This document shows, one piece after another, positions 42,917 through 52,343 of a stretch of DNA of 64,000 bases; position 1 is the first letter of the stretch, and each line of letters starts with the position of its first letter. The notes under the pieces were generated by a model. It was given only the letters and a program-made list of their open reading frames with translations, made no database searches and was not told the DNA's origin. Source of the DNA: Hoeflea sp. 108 (GTDB lineage Bacteria > Pseudomonadota > Alphaproteobacteria > Rhizobiales > Rhizobiaceae); assembly GCF_000372965.1 (NCBI RefSeq), contig NZ_KB890024.1:3978501-4042500 (forward strand). The letters are read 5' to 3'. The position numbers and the translations under genes were made by a program.

Positions 42917-43993
42917 ATGGCCAGATGGCGCGTCGCCGGCATCAATTTCGACCACATGCATATGGGTGACCTGTTGCGCGAGGTGCACCAGCACCCCGAA
43001 GCCGAGATCGTCGGCATCTACGACAAGGACTTCGCGCGCATGGCAGGCGCGATCGCCAATTTTTCCATCCCGGCCGAGCGCGTCTTCACCGACCTGGACG
43101 CCTGCATCGAGGCGACGAAGCCCGACCTGGTCGTCGTCTGCGCGGCGACAGCAGAGCACGCCGACCATGTCGAGCGCGTGGCGCGCCACGGCGTGCATGT
43201 CCTGGTCGAAAAGCCCTTTGCCTCCTCGCTTGCCGACGCCGACCGCATGATCGCGGCCATGAAGTCAGCCGGCCGCCAGATGGCGATCAACTGGCCACTC
43301 GCCTGGTACCCGAGCCACAACACCGCCAAGCGCCTGATCGACGACGGCGCCATCGGCGATGTCATCGAGGTCCACTACTACGACGGCAACCGCGGCCCGC
43401 TCTATCACCTCGCCGACAAGGTCGAGGTGACGCCGGAGGAAGTCGAAGCGGCCAAGCCTTCCTCCTGGTGGTACAAGAAGGCATCGGGCGGCGGCAGCCT
43501 GCGCGATTATCTCGGTTATGGCGTCACTCTCGCCACGTGGTTCCGCAATGGCGAGAAGCCGATCGAAGTGACGTCAGTCGTCGACCAGACGCCGGGCATT
43601 GAGGTCGACCAGCATTCGATCACCGTCTGCCGCTATGCCAACGGCCTGTCCAAATTCGAAACGCGCTGGGGCACCTTCACCGACCCGTGGACGCTGCAGC
43701 CTCAGCCGAAATGCGGCTTCGTCATCCTGGGCACCGATGGCACGATCTCGAGCTACGACTACGAGCCACACGTCACCTTGCAGACCCGTGCCCATCCCGA
43801 GGCACACCAGATCCCGGTCGACATTCTGCCCCTCGGCCGCCGCGCGCCGGTCGAATATGTGCTGGATTGCCTCGCAAACAACACGCTCATCACCGGCCCG
43901 CTCTCACCTGCGATGTCGCGGGTCGGCCAGCAGATTACTGATAGCGCTGCCCTTGCGGCCGAGCTCAAGCGCACCGTCGAGCTGCTGCCATGA
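42917..43993 (+). CDS. Gfo/Idh/MocA-family oxidoreductase (first copy)
   Basis: A 358-residue NAD(P)-dependent dehydrogenase of sugars or inositols. The N-terminal Rossmann part has AGINFDHMHMGDLL in place of the usual glycine-rich loop, then VCAATAEHADHVERVARHG and the family motif VEKPFAS near residue 97. The catalytic domain includes SGGGSLRDYLGYG near 196. The start at 42917 follows GGGGAGGG. The next gene overlaps it by 4 bases (ATGA). It is probably one step in the catabolism of the compound imported by the adjacent ABC system. Confidence 0.92.
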   Translation: MARWRVAGINFDHMHMGDLLREVHQHPEAEIVGIYDKDFARMAGAIANFSIPAERVFTDLDACIEATKPDLVVVCAATAEHADHVERVARHGVHVLVEKPFASSLADADRMIAAMKSAGRQMAINWPLAWYPSHNTAKRLIDDGAIGDVIEVHYYDGNRGPLYHLADKVEVTPEEVEAAKPSSWWYKKASGGGSLRDYLGYGVTLATWFRNGEKPIEVTSVVDQTPGIEVDQHSITVCRYANGLSKFETRWGTFTDPWTLQPQPKCGFVILGTDGTISSYDYEPHVTLQTRAHPEAHQIPVDILPLGRRAPVEYVLDCLANNTLITGPLSPAMSRVGQQITDSAALAAELKRTVELLP

Positions 43994-45120
43994 GCGGAAC
44001 GCCCGGGGAAGACGCCTATGCGCTGAAGTCCGCCGAAACCAGGCTGGTCGAGGCCCCTGATCTCGCCTATCGCCCACCCCGTCCAAAGACCTACGCGCCG
44101 CGCATCGCCTTGGTCGGCGCCGGTGGAATTTCGTTCGCCCATCTCGACGCCTACCGCAAGGCAGGCTTCGACGTAGCCGTCATCTGCAACCGCACGCTCT
44201 CAAAAGCCGCCGACCGTCGCGACGAATTCTTCCCCGAGGCGTCGATCACCGACGACCTGGCCAACGTGCTTTCCCGCGACGACATCGAGGTGGTCGACAT
44301 CACCACGCACCCGGCCGAGCGCGAAAACATGATCGAGCGCGCGCTGCGCGCTGGCAAGCATGTCCTGTCGCAAAAGCCCTATGTGCTCGATCTCGACACC
44401 GGCGAACGCCTCGCCGATCTCGCCGATCGCCAAGGCGTCAAGCTCGCCATCAACCAGAACGGCCGCTGGGCGCCACATCTCGCCTGGATGCGCGAGGCAG
44501 TTCGCACCGGCCTGATCGGCGAGCTCGTCTCCTGCCACGTCTCGATCCACTGGAACCACGGCTGGATCAAGGGCACGCCCTTCGACAAGATCGACGACCT
44601 TGTCCTCTACGATTTCGGCGTCCATTGGTTCGACTTCCTAGCGAGCCTGATCGGCAATCGCGCCACCTCGGTCCACGCCACCCGCGCCCGCGCCGCCGGC
44701 CAGGAAGCAAGACCTCCCCTGCTCGCCCAGGCACTGGTCGAATTCCCAGGCGGACAAGCATCGCTTGTCTTCGACGGCGCCACTGCTTTCGGCCCGCAGG
44801 ACCGCACCTACATATCAGGCACGTTAGGCAGCCTCTCGAGCATCGGCCCCGACCTCGGCAGCCAGTCTGTCGAGCTGACAACCGTCGCCGGATCGGCTCG
44901 GCCTTCGCTAGAAGGCAGCTGGTTCAACGATGGTTTTGGCGGGACGATGGGGGAGCTTTTGGCTTCGATCGAGGAGGAGCGCGAACCGTTGAACGGCGCG
45001 CGGGGCAATTTGCAGAGCCTGGCACTAACCTTTGCGGCGATCGCATCGATGCATCGCAACGCAGCGATGGTGCCTGGCACTGTTCGCAGCCTGACTGAGG
45101 CCAGGCGCCCTGCTGCCTGA
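43990..45120 (+). CDS. Gfo/Idh/MocA-family oxidoreductase (second copy)
   Basis: A 376-residue dehydrogenase with a clear Rossmann loop IALVGAGGISFAHLDAYRKA near residues 39-58. The family EKP motif is changed to LSQKPYVLD near residue 126; the Lys is kept. LVLYDFGVHWFDFLASLIG near 205 carries the His typical of this family. About 35 residues precede the Rossmann fold, more than usual. Overlap with the preceding gene (ATGA) implies coupled translation. A terminator-like hairpin lies 164 bases downstream. Confidence 0.92.
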   Translation: MSGTPGEDAYALKSAETRLVEAPDLAYRPPRPKTYAPRIALVGAGGISFAHLDAYRKAGFDVAVICNRTLSKAADRRDEFFPEASITDDLANVLSRDDIEVVDITTHPAERENMIERALRAGKHVLSQKPYVLDLDTGERLADLADRQGVKLAINQNGRWAPHLAWMREAVRTGLIGELVSCHVSIHWNHGWIKGTPFDKIDDLVLYDFGVHWFDFLASLIGNRATSVHATRARAAGQEARPPLLAQALVEFPGGQASLVFDGATAFGPQDRTYISGTLGSLSSIGPDLGSQSVELTTVAGSARPSLEGSWFNDGFGGTMGELLASIEEEREPLNGARGNLQSLALTFAAIASMHRNAAMVPGTVRSLTEARRPAA

Positions 45121-45283
45121 GGCTGAGCCAATGACAGTTGGCTGAATTGAACCTGTGATCTTGCCCATCAAGCCCGCGCGGTCAGGCGCGGCGGGCGATT
45201 GACCCTGTGCACCCGTCGCCTGTCAGCTGAACTGCCGCTCCGGGTTGGCTGAGCGTCTATTTCCGCGCCTGGCAACACAAGAC

Positions 45284-45308
45284 GCCCGCGCCATTTCTGC
45301 GCGCGGGC
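45284..45308 (+). terminator. Hairpin after the MocA-type operon
   Basis: GCCCGCGC (45284-45291) pairs with GCGCGGGC (45301-45308) and is followed by TTGTTCT. It lies in the gap between the second MocA-type gene and the RpiR gene and may terminate the operon. Confidence 0.55.
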
Positions 45309-45341
45309 TTGTTCTCCCCTCGATTGCCAAATGACAATAAA

Positions 45342-45366
45342 CTATCATTCTTTACATCGATGATAG
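45342..45366. promoter_or_regulatory. Inverted repeat upstream of the first RpiR gene
   Basis: CTATCAT (45342-45348) and ATGATAG (45360-45366) form a 7-bp inverted repeat 35 bases before the RpiR start. It is a candidate autoregulatory operator. Confidence 0.5.
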
Positions 45367-45400
45367 AAATATGTCAGATGACGAAAACGAGGAGGGAACG

Positions 45401-46270
45401 ATGACAGGAACCGTGCGCGAGCGATTGACTGCCGCTTTGAAGCAGGGATCGCGCTCGAACCGAACCATCGCCACCTACATGATCACCAACCTCACCGAGC
45501 TGCCATTCGAGACAGCTTCGAGCATGGCCGAGAAGGTGGGGGTCAGCGAGCTGACCGTCGGCCGCTTCTGCCGGTCGCTGGGTTATCAGCATTTCAAGGA
45601 CCTCAAGGCGGATCTGAGAACCAACATCGCCGACACTCCATGGCTGATCGGCGACCGGCTGCGCGAGTTCCAGGCGACGAGCAAGAAGGGCGGCGGCGAC
45701 CTTGCCAGAAGCCTGGAGCTGGAAATGGCAGCACTGGTGAAGGTCTACGAGCTGGCCGGATCGGCGCATTTCAAGGCAGTCGTCGATCGGCTTACTGCGT
45801 GCCAGCGCATCTTCATCATCGGCTTCCAGAGCGAGCGCGGCATCGCCGTCACGATGGCGCACCTGCTGCAATATGTGCGCGACGGCGTGCATCTCATCGA
45901 TCTTTCCGCCGGCAATTTCTCGGAAGTGCTGCTCGCCGATCCCAGCAAGACGGCGCTCGTGATGTTCGATGCGAGGCGCTATTCCCGCCAGGCCGCCGTT
46001 CTGGCGCGCCGCGCGACCGATGCCGGCATGCCGGTCACGCTCATCACCGACCAGTTCTGCGATTGGGCCCATGGCGCCACCTCCGAGGTCTTCGCGCTGC
46101 CGTCGGAGATCAACCTGTTCTGGGACACCAACGGGCCGATGCTCTCGCTTGTCCATCTCATATTGAATGGCGTCATCGGCGAACTCGGGGCCGACGTCGA
46201 GGCCCGGCTCGACCGCATGTCCGAGCTCTATGGCGAGTTCGTCGGCCATGCCGGCCGACCCGAACGCTGA
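45401..46270 (+). CDS. MurR/RpiR-family regulator (first copy)
   Basis: A 289-residue regulator with an N-terminal RpiR helix-turn-helix (ASSMAEKVGVSELTVGRFCRSLGYQHFKDLK, about residues 38-68) and a C-terminal SIS domain (IFIIGFQSERGIAVTMAHLL and following). Start at 45401 is chosen over 45371 because GAGGAGGG lies just upstream and it matches the N-terminus of the second copy at 59352. SIS domains bind phosphosugars or amino-sugar derivatives, for example from cell-wall peptides. It precedes the first binding-protein gene by 50 bases and probably controls this block. Confidence 0.9.
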   Translation: MTGTVRERLTAALKQGSRSNRTIATYMITNLTELPFETASSMAEKVGVSELTVGRFCRSLGYQHFKDLKADLRTNIADTPWLIGDRLREFQATSKKGGGDLARSLELEMAALVKVYELAGSAHFKAVVDRLTACQRIFIIGFQSERGIAVTMAHLLQYVRDGVHLIDLSAGNFSEVLLADPSKTALVMFDARRYSRQAAVLARRATDAGMPVTLITDQFCDWAHGATSEVFALPSEINLFWDTNGPMLSLVHLILNGVIGELGADVEARLDRMSELYGEFVGHAGRPER

Positions 46271-46320
46271 CGCGCTCATTTTCCAGACAACACATAACAG
46301 CAAATCAGGGAGGATTTGAC

Positions 46321-47892
46321 ATGAACCGACGTGAACTCATTGTTTCGGCATCGCTGCTTTCGCTCGTCGCGGCGACGGGCCTGATGACGTCAGCCCAAGC
46401 AAGCGCAACGGAAGCCGTCATCGTTTTGGCCCGGCAGGAACAGGGGGCCGCCAGCTACGATCCGATCCGCGCCGTGACCCTGAACATGGCTGCCGGCCTC
46501 ATCTACGACCGCCTGATCGAACAGGCCGTCGACCAGTCCTATCACCCCCATCTGGCAGAATCCTGGGAAACCAGCGCCGATGGCATGAGCTGGACCTTCA
46601 AGCTCCGCAAGAATGTCAGCTTCACTGACGGCGAGCCGTTCAACGCAGCAACGATCGTCTGGTGGATCCCCAAGTTCAAGGGCACCGAAAACGAATACAT
46701 GGTCGACGCCATCGACCGCGTCGAGGCCATGGACGAGCACACAGTGCGCTTCGTGCTGAAGCGGCCCGAGCCGAACCTGATCTTCAATCTGGCCATGATG
46801 AATATGGGCATCCCCAGTCCGAAGGCGTTCGACGCGGCAGGCACCAACTATGGCGTGATCCAGGCCGTGGGAACCGGGCCTTACAAGCTCGAGAACTTCG
46901 TGGTTGGCCAGGAGACCGTACTGGTCAGCAACGAGGACTATGCCTGGGGCAGCCCGCTGTCGGAAAACCAGGGCGCGCCGCATATCAAGCGCCTGACGGT
47001 GCGCGAGCTCCCCGACGCATCCACCGCCTTCCTCGAACTCAGGACCGGGGGCGTCGACATGCTGCTAGATCTGCCGACCGACTTCCTGCCGCAGATCCGG
47101 TCCGAGGCCGACATCGACATGCGCGACCTGCCCGGCTACGGCATCACTTTCGTCGCGATCAACACCCAGGCCGCGCCGTTCACCGACATCCGCGTGCGGC
47201 AGGCGACCGCGCTCGCCATCGACCAGGCCGCGATCCTCAAGAGCGTCTATGGCGGTGTCGGCAAGGAAGCGCACCAGCTGCTGGTCAGCACCTTGCAGGA
47301 ATCCAAGGTCGATCCGGCCATTGAGATCCGCTCCGATCCTGCCCGGGCCGCAAAGCTGCTCGATGAGGCAGGTTGGGCGCCAGGTGCCGACGGCATCCGC
47401 AGCAAGGACGGCAAGCCGCTGCAGGTCAAGCTTTGGGCCAGGGCCGACACCGAGTACCGCCGCACGGCCGAGATCATCCAGGCGCAGCTGAAAGCCATTG
47501 GGATCGCCACCGAAATCACAGTCTTCGACGCCGGCACCTATCGCGATCAGTTCCGCAGGCCCGAGCGCGAGCTCGTGCTGCAGCCCTATTCATGGACGAA
47601 CGCCGATATTCTCGACTGGTTCTTCAGCGCCAAGCGACTGGATTCGTGGAATCTGTCGATGTGGGACGACGCCAAATCCGAAGAGTTGCACGACCTCGCA
47701 ATGTACAGCTCCAGGACCTGGGACGAGCGCGTGGCGAACTTCCGCAACTACCACGCCCATCTGCTGGCCAATTTCGTCGCCGCCCCGGTGCACGAACCGG
47801 CGCAGACGATGGCATTCAACAAGACCCGCCTCGCAGCGCCCCAGTCGTTCCGCGCGCCCTATTCGATCGTCGACATCAAGCCGGCGCAGTAA
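46321..47892 (+). CDS. ABC transporter substrate-binding protein, oligopeptide type (first copy)
   Basis: A 523-residue SBP_bac_5 protein with a Tat-like/Sec signal (MNRRELIVSASLLSLVAA, cleavage near AQA-SATE). It is closely related to the binding protein at 57473-59062: IYDRLIEQ-VDQSYHPHLAE and SWETSADGMSW are shared almost unchanged. GGGAGG precedes the ATG. It has no permease or ATPase genes on its own strand, so it most likely feeds the single Opp-type transporter encoded 6 kb away on the other strand. Two binding proteins would widen the ligand range. Confidence 0.92.
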   Translation: MNRRELIVSASLLSLVAATGLMTSAQASATEAVIVLARQEQGAASYDPIRAVTLNMAAGLIYDRLIEQAVDQSYHPHLAESWETSADGMSWTFKLRKNVSFTDGEPFNAATIVWWIPKFKGTENEYMVDAIDRVEAMDEHTVRFVLKRPEPNLIFNLAMMNMGIPSPKAFDAAGTNYGVIQAVGTGPYKLENFVVGQETVLVSNEDYAWGSPLSENQGAPHIKRLTVRELPDASTAFLELRTGGVDMLLDLPTDFLPQIRSEADIDMRDLPGYGITFVAINTQAAPFTDIRVRQATALAIDQAAILKSVYGGVGKEAHQLLVSTLQESKVDPAIEIRSDPARAAKLLDEAGWAPGADGIRSKDGKPLQVKLWARADTEYRRTAEIIQAQLKAIGIATEITVFDAGTYRDQFRRPERELVLQPYSWTNADILDWFFSAKRLDSWNLSMWDDAKSEELHDLAMYSSRTWDERVANFRNYHAHLLANFVAAPVHEPAQTMAFNKTRLAAPQSFRAPYSIVDIKPAQ

Positions 47893-47908
47893 CAGCAAGG
47901 CCAGAACC

Positions 47909-49279
47909 ATGGACATGATGAAAGACCCCGACACCACCGCCAAGCTGGACCATTATCTCGAGGCCGAAATCGCAGCGCACGGAATCCCGGGCTTGGGTGT
48001 CGCAATCGTGCGCGACGGCGAGATTCTGCATCTCGGGGGTTACGGGCTGGCCAATGTCGAACATGGCGCCAGGGCGACGCCCGACACCATTTTCCACTCC
48101 GGCTCGACCGGCAAGATGTTCACAGCAGCCGCCGTACTTCTTCTGGTGCAGGATGGGCTTGTGCAACTCGACCATCCCGTCGATCGCTACCTGACCGAGG
48201 TGCCGAAAAGCTGGGCGGGCATGACCATCCGCCACCTGCTGTCGATGACCAGCGGCCTCGGCAACTTCGGCGACGTCTTTGCGCCGTCGCCGATCGAAAA
48301 CAACGTCGTTCCGGTCAATCTGTGGCAGGACCACAGCGACGCCCAGCTGCTTGCATTGGCCAGCCTGTCGCCGCTGGCCTTCGCACCGGGCGAAAGCTAC
48401 CTCTATTCCAACATCAGCTACATCGTCGCGTCGCTTGTGGTCCAGCGCGTCGCCGGCAAACCTTATTACGCCTTGCTTCGCGAAAGGCTGTTTGCCCCTG
48501 CGTGCATGGCAAGCGCACGCGAAGCCAGCGGTCGCGACATCGTGCCGAACCGGGCCAGCGGATACAGCCTCGATGCTGGCCAGCTGCGCAACAGCCACTG
48601 GACAGCACCGACCATGCTGCGCACCGGTGATGGCGGGCTGCATTTTTCGCCGCGCGACATTGCCCACTGGTTCGTCGAGCTGGACCAGGCGCAGGTTTTC
48701 CAGCCGGACATGATCGAGCTGATGTTCGAGCCGACGCTGATGTCCGATGGTCGCCTCGCCATCAACGGCTATGGCTTGGGCTGGCAGAACTCTGAGGTTC
48801 GAGGTCATCGCAAGATCAGGCACGGCGGCACCTGGGATGGCTTCCGCGCCGAACTCGCCCGCTTCCCGGCCCAGCGGCTTTCGGTGGCAGTGCTGGCCAA
48901 CATCGATTCCGCCCAGGTCGCCCGCATCGCCCATAAGGTCGCCGGCTTCGTCGATGCAACGGTCGCGCCATATGAGCCCGTCGCCGACATCAATCCCGCG
49001 CTCACCAGGCTCGACAGCTCATTGATCAGGGCAATTGCCGCGCGCACCGCACCTGCTGACGCCTTCAGCGAGGAATGCTGGCGGCAATGGTCCGACAAAT
49101 GGTTCGACCAGGTGATCGCCGAAAGCGAATCCGATCTTGGCGCAGCCCCCATGGAGCTTGTCGAAGACGCCGGGACACGGCGGCGCTATCGCCTCGCGAC
49201 AGGTCGCTACCACATGCACTGGACAATCGACCGGCAGGGCGATGGCCGCATCGCGGTGATGCGTTTCCATATGGAATAG
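47909..49279 (+). CDS. Beta-lactamase-fold serine hydrolase (first copy)
   Basis: A 456-residue protein of the class C beta-lactamase/D-aminopeptidase/esterase group (S12). The catalytic triad motifs are intact: STGK (Ser66-Lys69), YSN (166-168) and HGG (305-307). No signal peptide is visible, so it is probably cytoplasmic and acts on imported substrate. It lies 16 bases after the binding-protein gene. A second copy is at 52344-53729, with the same length, motifs and C-terminus (MRFHME). Peptide or D-amino-acid amide hydrolysis is the likely reaction given the neighbours. MlrB of microcystin breakdown belongs to the same fold. Confidence 0.9.
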   Translation: MDMMKDPDTTAKLDHYLEAEIAAHGIPGLGVAIVRDGEILHLGGYGLANVEHGARATPDTIFHSGSTGKMFTAAAVLLLVQDGLVQLDHPVDRYLTEVPKSWAGMTIRHLLSMTSGLGNFGDVFAPSPIENNVVPVNLWQDHSDAQLLALASLSPLAFAPGESYLYSNISYIVASLVVQRVAGKPYYALLRERLFAPACMASAREASGRDIVPNRASGYSLDAGQLRNSHWTAPTMLRTGDGGLHFSPRDIAHWFVELDQAQVFQPDMIELMFEPTLMSDGRLAINGYGLGWQNSEVRGHRKIRHGGTWDGFRAELARFPAQRLSVAVLANIDSAQVARIAHKVAGFVDATVAPYEPVADINPALTRLDSSLIRAIAARTAPADAFSEECWRQWSDKWFDQVIAESESDLGAAPMELVEDAGTRRRYRLATGRYHMHWTIDRQGDGRIAVMRFHME

Positions 49280-49304
49280 CCAGCAGATCCAATGCGGATT
49301 TCTC

Positions 49305-49333
49305 GAGGTGGCCGGTCGATGATCGGCCACCTC
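49305..49333. terminator. Bidirectional terminator-like hairpin
   Basis: GAGGTGGCCG pairs with CGGCCACCTC around a 9-base loop in the 138-base gap between the convergent serine hydrolase and FAD oxidoreductase genes. Confidence 0.65.
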
Positions 49334-49417
49334 CTCACATCCGGGATAGGCATGCGCTCATGGCCCGTGGGATCGCGAGCGCGACGGGCCAAGAGGCAAC
49401 AGGTCTGCCTCCAGGCC

Positions 49418-50677
49418 CTAGCTGAAACGTCCCAGGGCATAAGGCGCCGGGTCGGTGAAGGTCGGTTCGCCTGTCATCATTTCGGCCAGCAGCCGCCCGG
49501 TAACCGGGCCGAGCGTCAGGCCGTGGTGATTGTGACCGAAGGCAAACCACAACCCCTTGTGGCGTAAACCGGGCCCGATCGCCGGACGCATGTCGGGCAG
49601 GCACGGCCGTGATCCCATCCAGGGTGTCGGCTCGATACGACGCGTGAGCGGCAATATCTCCCTGGCGCGAGGTTCGGTCATGTCGAGCTGGACCGGGTTC
49701 GGCCTGCTGTCGCGCGAGGCGAACTCGACGCCCGTCGTCAGTCTTAGGCCCTGGGCCATCGGCGCGAGCACGAAGCCGCCTTCGACATCGACGACCGGGT
49801 GATTGAGCGAGGCGTTCGCGTCGGCTTCGAAATGGACGTGATAGCCACGCTTCATCGCAAGCGGAACGTTGTAACCAAACGAGCTTAAGATGGTGCCGGA
49901 CCACGGTCCCAGGGCCACCACCACTTCCGATGCGTACACAGGCCCGTTGTCGGTCGCCACACTCCACTGGCCATCGTCCTGCCTGAGGCCACGCGCGTCG
50001 CCGCGCAGGAGCAGCCCGCCGCGATCCACAAAATGGCTTGCATAGGCTTTTACCAGCGCCCCTGGATCGGCCACCGTGGCCGGGTCGAGCCAATGCACCC
50101 CACCCACCAGCGTATCGGACAGATGCGGTTCGCGCTGTTGCAGTGCCTTCTGGTCGAGCACCTCATAGCTCAGGCCGAAAGGGTGAAGGGCTGCGGCATC
50201 CACGCAACCGCGCTCGAATGCCCGCGCGCTTCTATAGCCCTCAATCCAGCCGGTCTTGCGCAGTTGCGGCAGCACGCCCGCCTCCGCCATCAGCGCTTCG
50301 TGCTCGCTGACCGAGTTCTCGATCAGCGGCCGCATGTCCGCTGCGGCACGCGCAAGCCGTTTCGGCGCCGACTCCCGCCAGAAGCGCCAGAGCCATGGCG
50401 CCAGCTGAGGCATATGAAGCCAGTCGAAATGCACGTCCGCCGAACGGTTCAGCGCGTAGGTCAGCAGCTTCGCGAACTCGCGCGGCGCTCCATAAGGCAC
50501 GACGCTCGAGCGTTCGATCAGACCGGCATTGCCATAACTCGTCTCCTCCCCGGGATCACGCCGATCGACGAGGACGACCGAACGGCCGCGCCGCTGCAGA
50601 TGCAGCGCGACCGATACGCCGATGATGCCGGCACCGAGAACGACAACGTCGGCTCGCTGGATATGTGGCTCGGTCAT
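49418..50677 (-). CDS. FAD-dependent D-amino-acid dehydrogenase-like oxidoreductase (DadA-like)
   Basis: A 419-residue DAO-family flavoprotein. The N-terminal FAD motif VVVLGAGIIGVSVALHLQRR and TSYGNAGLI match DadA, which deaminates D-amino acids at the membrane. The C-terminal GLWFAFGHNHHGLTLGP closes the FAD site. Start at 50677 follows AAGGAAG; ATG codons at 50695 and 50701 are also possible, the latter 4 bases after the metallopeptidase stop. It is the last gene of the leftward operon and would oxidise D-amino acids released from imported peptides. The exact substrate is inferred. Confidence 0.88.
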   Translation of the reverse strand: MTEPHIQRADVVVLGAGIIGVSVALHLQRRGRSVVLVDRRDPGEETSYGNAGLIERSSVVPYGAPREFAKLLTYALNRSADVHFDWLHMPQLAPWLWRFWRESAPKRLARAAADMRPLIENSVSEHEALMAEAGVLPQLRKTGWIEGYRSARAFERGCVDAAALHPFGLSYEVLDQKALQQREPHLSDTLVGGVHWLDPATVADPGALVKAYASHFVDRGGLLLRGDARGLRQDDGQWSVATDNGPVYASEVVVALGPWSGTILSSFGYNVPLAMKRGYHVHFEADANASLNHPVVDVEGGFVLAPMAQGLRLTTGVEFASRDSRPNPVQLDMTEPRAREILPLTRRIEPTPWMGSRPCLPDMRPAIGPGLRHKGLWFAFGHNHHGLTLGPVTGRLLAEMMTGEPTFTDPAPYALGRFS

Positions 50678-50705
50678 CGGCTTCCTTGATGTCATTGCCA
50701 TGCGC

Positions 50706-52196
50706 TCAGAGTGTCATGTCGCGGTCGAGCGGGAAGATCGGGCGTGCAACGTTGCGATACGGCATCCTGGAATAGTCCATGGTGCAGAGCGCGCCACTGT
50801 CGCAGACGATGACCTTGCCGGCGATGGGTTCGAAAGCGGCGCGGAAATGCTGCATCGACTTGAGCCCGACGACGCGATAGTGCGCCGGATCAATGCCGAA
50901 GGCCCGGAACTGCTGGAGATCGCGCATCTGCGACGGCTCGGTGACGACGAGCACGGCGATGCCGTCTATCTGCACGACGGCCGTCGGGCCAAACGAAAAC
51001 TCCAACCCACCCAGCTGCTCGCCATCGCCGATGAGCTTGCCGTCGCTGATGACCAGCAGCTTGCCTGTCACCTCGAGCGGATCGCCGCCGAAGCGCGGAT
51101 CGGTCTTGCCGCCGAGCCTGAGCTTGACGGTGTCACCGACGGTGGCGCGGTGAAGCTGGTTGGCCGTCTCCGGATCGACGATCGGACCGAAGCAGGCATC
51201 GCTGATCCCCACGTCCAGCAGGGCTCCGAGCAACGCCGTCGCGTCTCCATAGCCGCCGGCGCCGGGATTGTCGGCATAGTCGGCAATGATCAACGGCCGG
51301 TCGCCGCGATAGTCATGCGCGATTTCAGCCGCCTGCATCACCGTATGGAAAGTGTTCAGCACGTTGAAACGGTTGTCCCAGATCTCGTCGGCGATGCTTT
51401 CCGCAAAGGCCTGATGCCGCGCCGGGTCGCCGTCATAGGTGACGAGCACCGTCGGGCCAACTTCAGGAATGTCGGCGTTGGGAAAGGCGCCGTTGATGCT
51501 GACCGCCAGCGCACCAGCAGTCTCTTCATAGGCACGCGCCCGCGCGATCCACTCGACCATCGGGCCGATGTCGGTGCGCCCCGCATTGGCCTCTTCCAGC
51601 ATCGGCCGACGCGCCAGAAGCGTTCTGGGACGGATTTCGCCGACCATCGTCTGCTGCAGGAGCTCGCCCGCGTGGTGCGCGATCTCGCGCATGTCGATAT
51701 GCGGATAGGTCTTGAACGAGATCAGGATATCGGCGAGTTCGCACATCTTGGCCGTCACATTGGCATGCGGATCAAGCGTGACGGCGATCGGCAACTCCGG
51801 CCCGACCACGGCGCGCAGCCGCTCCAGCAGCTCGCCTTCGCCATCGGGCGAGAAGTCGGTGACCATCGCGCCGTGCAGGCCGAGCAGGATACCGTCGATC
51901 TGGCCCTTGTTGTTGGCCGCCGCCTTGACAATGGCGCCGCCGATGCGGTCGAACGCATCGCGCGTCACCGGCCCCGCCGGTTCGGCCGCGGTGCTCAGCA
52001 CATGCTCGATGGCCCAGCCATATTTGCGTCCGATGTCGAGGAAGCCGGCGATCTCGGTGTTCGCTTCGCCGCGCGCGCGAATGGCGTCGTCGCCGAACAA
52101 CACGCCTTCGACGGTGAACGCGTCATAGTCGGTCTTGCGGACGCTGAACGTGTTGGTCTCATGCGCGAATTCGGCAGTCAGAACACGAAAGGTCAT
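50706..52196 (-). CDS. M81 family metallopeptidase (MlrC-like)
   Basis: A 496-residue protein of the M81/DUF1485 family, named for microcystinase C (MlrC). The N-terminal AEFAHETNTFS (residues 8-18), GLHGAMVTD near 104, TLDPHANVT near 138 and the C-terminal domain that starts near residue 300 (IIADYADNPGAGGYGDAT) fit the family. MlrC cleaves linear peptides that contain D- and beta-amino acids. GGAGAC precedes the ATG. It lies between the second serine hydrolase gene and the DadA-like gene on the same strand. Confidence 0.9.
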   Translation of the reverse strand: MTFRVLTAEFAHETNTFSVRKTDYDAFTVEGVLFGDDAIRARGEANTEIAGFLDIGRKYGWAIEHVLSTAAEPAGPVTRDAFDRIGGAIVKAAANNKGQIDGILLGLHGAMVTDFSPDGEGELLERLRAVVGPELPIAVTLDPHANVTAKMCELADILISFKTYPHIDMREIAHHAGELLQQTMVGEIRPRTLLARRPMLEEANAGRTDIGPMVEWIARARAYEETAGALAVSINGAFPNADIPEVGPTVLVTYDGDPARHQAFAESIADEIWDNRFNVLNTFHTVMQAAEIAHDYRGDRPLIIADYADNPGAGGYGDATALLGALLDVGISDACFGPIVDPETANQLHRATVGDTVKLRLGGKTDPRFGGDPLEVTGKLLVISDGKLIGDGEQLGGLEFSFGPTAVVQIDGIAVLVVTEPSQMRDLQQFRAFGIDPAHYRVVGLKSMQHFRAAFEPIAGKVIVCDSGALCTMDYSRMPYRNVARPIFPLDRDMTL

Positions 52197-52343
52197 TGTC
52201 GGTCTCCATGGGGTCGTTCAGGCGTTTCGGATAGATCGGGCGCACGTCGCCGTGGCGTCCCTCGCCGAGGGACACGCAGCACCTGACCAGGCTGAGCAGT
52301 TGGTTGACGTACTGGAACAGAGGCCGCTCCAGGTCAGTTACGG

